Source: Phaeoceros laevis (taxonomy: Eukaryota > Anthocerotophyta > Anthocerotopsida > Notothyladales). From it: a DNA stretch of 23,313 nt. Location of the stretch: assembly GCA_049999765.1 (NCBI GenBank), contig JBNGIQ010009481.1:415548-438860 (forward strand), read 5' to 3'. Shown here piece after piece: positions 20,896 through 23,313 of this stretch. The position numbers and the translations under genes were made by a program. Every line of letters begins with the position of its first letter. Within the stretch, counting starts at the first letter, position 1. The notes beneath the pieces were generated by a model. The model worked only from the letters and a program-made list of their open reading frames with translations. It made no database searches and was not told where the DNA came from.

Positions 20896-21141
20896 CATGC
20901 GCTGGGCAGATGTAGACCATGGAGTGTCACGTGACTGCCTTGCCCCCTTATCTGCTATACAAAACTAATTGACCTCATTTTCTATCTTTTTGCTTTGCAT
21001 GATGCGCATTGCGCACACCCTAGCATGCGCTGGGCAGATGTGGACCATGGAGTGTCACGTGACTGCCTTACCCCCTTATCTGCTATACAAAACTAATTTA
21101 CCTTATTTTCTATCTTTTTGCTTCCATGATGCGCACACCCT
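20896..21141. repeat. 128-bp tandem duplication with a CACGTG palindrome in each copy
   Basis: Copy 1 (20896-21023) and copy 2 (21024-21141) are adjacent and about 90% identical, each beginning CATGCGCTGGGCAGATGT. Both keep the ten-base palindrome GTCACGTGAC, which contains a G-box core, and the phrase CTTATCTGCTATACAAAACT. Copy 2 lacks a few bases near its end (GCGCATTGCGCACACCC versus GCGCACACCC). The duplication starts about 68 bp downstream of the tRNA gene. No coding potential is seen. Confidence 0.9.
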
Positions 21142-22043
21142 TGCAAGCGTGTGAGATGATCCTACGACTTTTGCCAGCATACAAGATGCCTGCCCTCTAG
21201 GCACCTTAAAATTTAATGGCAAGACCTCCTTCCTTGCTTGCTTCCTAGGAGCAATAATGTGATTGGAAACCATCTCTATGGAGCTCTCAGGAAGTGTTCT
21301 AACTAGAGCAAAAACATAACTTCATAATGTTTAGAGAGAATGTCCACAAAGTGAATTTATACAACATAGTTAATATCACCTTAAAATATCTTTGCAACTT
21401 AAAGTACTGAATTATTATTCCATTATATGACGTTAGTGACTTTTGACTCATGACTCTTCCCATTTGGTATCCATGCCCATAAAAAATGATGAGATCATGC
21501 ATAATGATAACTATGTATTGTATGAAAGACTCCAAGACTCCAAGAAGTTCTATAAAGGACTCTAAGCTTGATATTGATTCTTGTTATTGCATCCTACCAC
21601 ATGCCAGCCTACCAAATGCCTAAAGCAAGTGAGCTCCTACAGGAAATTAGACGGAGTGGGATGGACTTGTTCATGAATACAAAAGATACGACGGTGGCAA
21701 AGCACCGGAGTGTGGTACCTACCCAATAGTCGACCGAGTTCTGGTCGTCATGTCATGGCAAGGATTTGAGGGCGTTACGTATGTGCTGATTCCTCAAATC
21801 ACGAGGTTGTTTATTGCGAAGGGAAGCAGGTCAGGGCGTGGCCGGGCTGGAAACCGTCGGATGACGGCAGCCGAGGCGACGTGGGTGCAACGAGGTGGTA
21901 GATGGAGCGGGGTCACAGTGGTCTTAGCATGTAATACACCGCTTGCGGAAATTGTCGGCGGTCCCGGCTAATAAGGCCGCAGCCGCATTGCACACGAGGG
22001 TAGCCAAATCAGGAGGGATAGCTCCTGGAATAGAAACGCGACA
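21142..22043. other. Non-coding stretch, AT-rich then GC-rich
   Basis: No gene was recognised. Positions 21300-21560 are AT-rich. From about 21830 the composition turns GC-rich. Open frames here are short and show no family features. Target-site duplications or terminal repeats of a mobile element were not found. Confidence 0.5.
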
Positions 22044-22154
22044 GGTAGCCCATCTGGCCGCTGCTACCGCGTACAAACTGCACAGTACTGTGTGTTTGTA
22101 TACATATCGTACAGTACAAACACCCGTAGGCCGCCAGTTACCCCTACTGGCGGC
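22044..22154. repeat. Cluster of three inverted repeats
   Basis: Three potential hairpins follow one another: GGTAGC/GCTACC (22044-22049 and 22063-22068), GTGTTTGTA/TACAAACAC (22092-22100 and 22115-22123) and GCCGCCAGT/ACTGGCGGC (22130-22138 and 22146-22154, 7-base loop). All three are perfect matches. The cluster may mark the end of a small foldback element or a structured regulatory region. No open frame uses it convincingly. Confidence 0.7.
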
Positions 22155-22651
22155 ATTTACACCCATTCACATTACATTCACATGATACCATGGTGGGAGG
22201 GATAATATTCTCCGCCTTCGGTGGCGGCACCTCGTCATCATGTGAAAGAGTAGGATGTGACAGGAATGGTGGGTATACACGCAGTGTACGTATCCACCCA
22301 AGGGAAAGCTACGGTGAAGAAGGGCACAGCGATAGGCAAGTAAACCCGGCGGGGAACAGTACAGGGGGGGAACCTTATCCCCGTGGCTGGTGCACAACCG
22401 CCCTGTCAGCAGTACGCACAGCACACACACCAAGGGAGGGGGAAGCTTTCTTGCTGGAGGAGGAAGAGGAAGGGAGAGTCGGGAGAGAAGCAAGGAAGCA
22501 GGTCATGTTCCTTAGAACTCCTGTGTATCTCCCACTGTTTGCATGTGATGCAGCCGCCGGGGTCGGGGCTGCTCGGAGAGTCTCACATGCGCGGAACTGG
22601 TGATCCACCAGTACCCGAGAGACTAGTCCTGCAGCCGACCTGAAGGCCCCA
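22155..22651. other. Upstream region of the right-hand gene, no gene seen
   Basis: A 137-codon ATG frame (22190-22603) exists but has a low-complexity, Gly/Arg/Glu-rich composition, a purine-rich run at 22455-22500 and no family features, so I do not call it. The region may contain the distal promoter of the gene starting at 23066. Confidence 0.45.
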
Positions 22652-23065
22652 ATGCAGCGCTGGCTCACCCCAATTCCAGCAGCAGAACAGCGTCGCTCCC
22701 CTGCTAAGCCAATCTTGTCAGCTCATTCATCTCCCTTCGCTGCGCTCCGACCGTACCAGCACTCTCCTGCTGCTGCTGCTGTGGTTGCAAGCATTAAGGC
22801 AGTCTTACCAGGAGGAAACCTTGTCTCCTCCTCATTCCCTTCCCGTTTCCTGCTTCTCTTCCTTTTCTTCCTTCTCTTCCCCTGCTTTGCGCAGCTGCCA
22901 AGGTGAGCAACAAGTCTGGAATTTGCTCCTTTTGGCAATTGCTGGCGTGGTTGACGGTTTCCTTGCTCACGCATTTTTGCATGTCCACCGTTTGATGGAT
23001 TGTAGGGCAGCAGCAGCTACTACTACCTAGCACAGGAAGCAACAGCAGCAGCAGCAGCAGCAGCC
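22652..23065 (+). promoter_or_regulatory. Pyrimidine-rich leader of the right-hand gene, probably with an intron
   Basis: A CT-rich tract at about 22828-22884 and a CTGCTGCTGCTGCTG run near 22768-22782 lie upstream of the coding start at 23066. A good splice donor, CCAAG|GTGAGC, falls at 22902/22903. Plausible acceptors are TTGTAG (ends 23004) and TAGCACAG (ends 23035), which would give an intron of about 100-130 bp, the usual size here. An 84-codon ATG frame beginning at 22652 runs into this donor. It could be an upstream ORF, or an N-terminal exon if splicing shifts the frame. The intron and leader role are inferred. Confidence 0.5.
23041..23063. repeat. CAG microsatellite before the right-hand start codon
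   Basis: About seven CAG units lie immediately before the ATG at 23066. A second run of six CAG units at about 23169-23187 lies inside the reading frame and codes for glutamine. Confidence 0.85.
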
Positions 23066-23313
23066 ATGCCTGTGTCCAAGGCGCCTATTACCGACTGGCC
23101 GCCGGCCCCAACGCGGCCGAGCCAGCCGTCGCCATTCAGAGGAGGCAGAATTCCGCTGGGGCACCATCAGCAGCAGCAGCAGCAGCCAGAGCTGTCCAGT
23201 ATGCCGCCGCGGCCGGAAATGCCTCGGGACTCGCGCGGGTCGCTGGAGGTGTTTGGGGGAGCACCAACCAGCGCGGCCGCTGCCAGCCTGAGGTTCGGGG
23301 GCTCCTTCACCCC
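23066..23313 (+). CDS. N-terminal part of an unidentified Pro/Ser/Gln-rich protein, runs off the window
   Basis: An open frame begins at the ATG at 23066 and continues without a stop for 82 codons to the window edge. The product begins MPVSKAPITDWPPAPTRPSQ. It has a glutamine run encoded by (CAG)6 after HH, many Pro and Ser residues, and a Gly/Ala/Phe-rich stretch (FGGAPTSAAAASLRFGGSF). This looks like a disordered N-terminal region; no domain is reached, so I cannot name a function. Codon use is strongly GC-ending, as in the riboflavin kinase gene and unlike random DNA of this region. The start is the first ATG after the CAG microsatellite. If the upstream leader contains a coding exon, the true start could be earlier. 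Confidence 0.6.
   Translation, partial: MPVSKAPITDWPPAPTRPSQPSPFRGGRIPLGHHQQQQQQPELSSMPPRPEMPRDSRGSLEVFGGAPTSAAAASLRFGGSFT

Noticed and set aside
22190-22603. 137-codon ATG frame on the plus strand
   Set aside because: It has low-complexity composition and no domain, and it crosses a purine-rich tract. It could be transcribed, but the sequence gives no support.
1-23313. CRISPR arrays, insertion sequences, integrases or a bacterial-type operon
   Set aside because: The window has eukaryotic spliced genes and a nuclear tRNA; no regularly spaced repeat arrays or transposase genes were seen.

Overview
The window is nuclear DNA of a land plant. It holds an elongator tRNA-Met with an 11-nt intron, a plastid ferredoxin-dependent glutamate synthase spread over many short exons, a PLS-type pentatricopeptide protein, a plastid thylakoidal processing peptidase and the plant-type fused FMN phosphatase/riboflavin kinase. 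The short introns (mostly 84-175 bp in the glutamate synthase gene) and the style of the PPR repeats suggest a seed-free plant with a compact genome, perhaps a moss or lycophyte. That placement is inference; the sequence alone does not settle the species.

Layout from left to right. Positions 1-477 are a short repeat-bearing flank with a 100-N gap. Positions 478-9600 (minus) are a complete Fd-GOGAT gene that I could resolve into 33 in-frame coding exons giving 1637 aa. A 606-bp divergent intergenic region separates it from a small two-exon plus-strand gene (10207-10677) for an 80-aa single-pass membrane protein, which is too split to appear as an obvious ORF. After about 1.1 kb without a recognisable gene comes an intronless minus-strand PPR gene (11758-14031). 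Next is a seven-exon minus-strand gene for a 226-aa helical, coiled-coil-like protein that I could not identify (14300-15703). It is head-to-head, across 201 bp, with a six-exon plus-strand thylakoidal processing peptidase gene (15905-17635). An intronless, GC-rich plus-strand riboflavin kinase/FMN phosphatase gene follows (18459-19628).

The right part (19.6-22.6 kb) is mostly non-coding. It carries a pair of 40-bp direct repeats, the tRNA-Met gene, a 128-bp tandem duplication with a GTCACGTGAC palindrome in each copy, and a cluster of short inverted repeats near 22.1 kb. At the far right a GC-rich reading frame with CAG tracts begins at 23066 and runs off the window. A pyrimidine-rich leader with a good splice donor precedes it.

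Functionally, several genes serve the plastid: Fd-GOGAT assimilates nitrogen in the stroma and needs FMN, the FMN phosphatase/riboflavin kinase controls FMN supply, and the processing peptidase matures lumen proteins. Linkage of these genes in one window is probably chance, since plant nuclear genes are not in operons.
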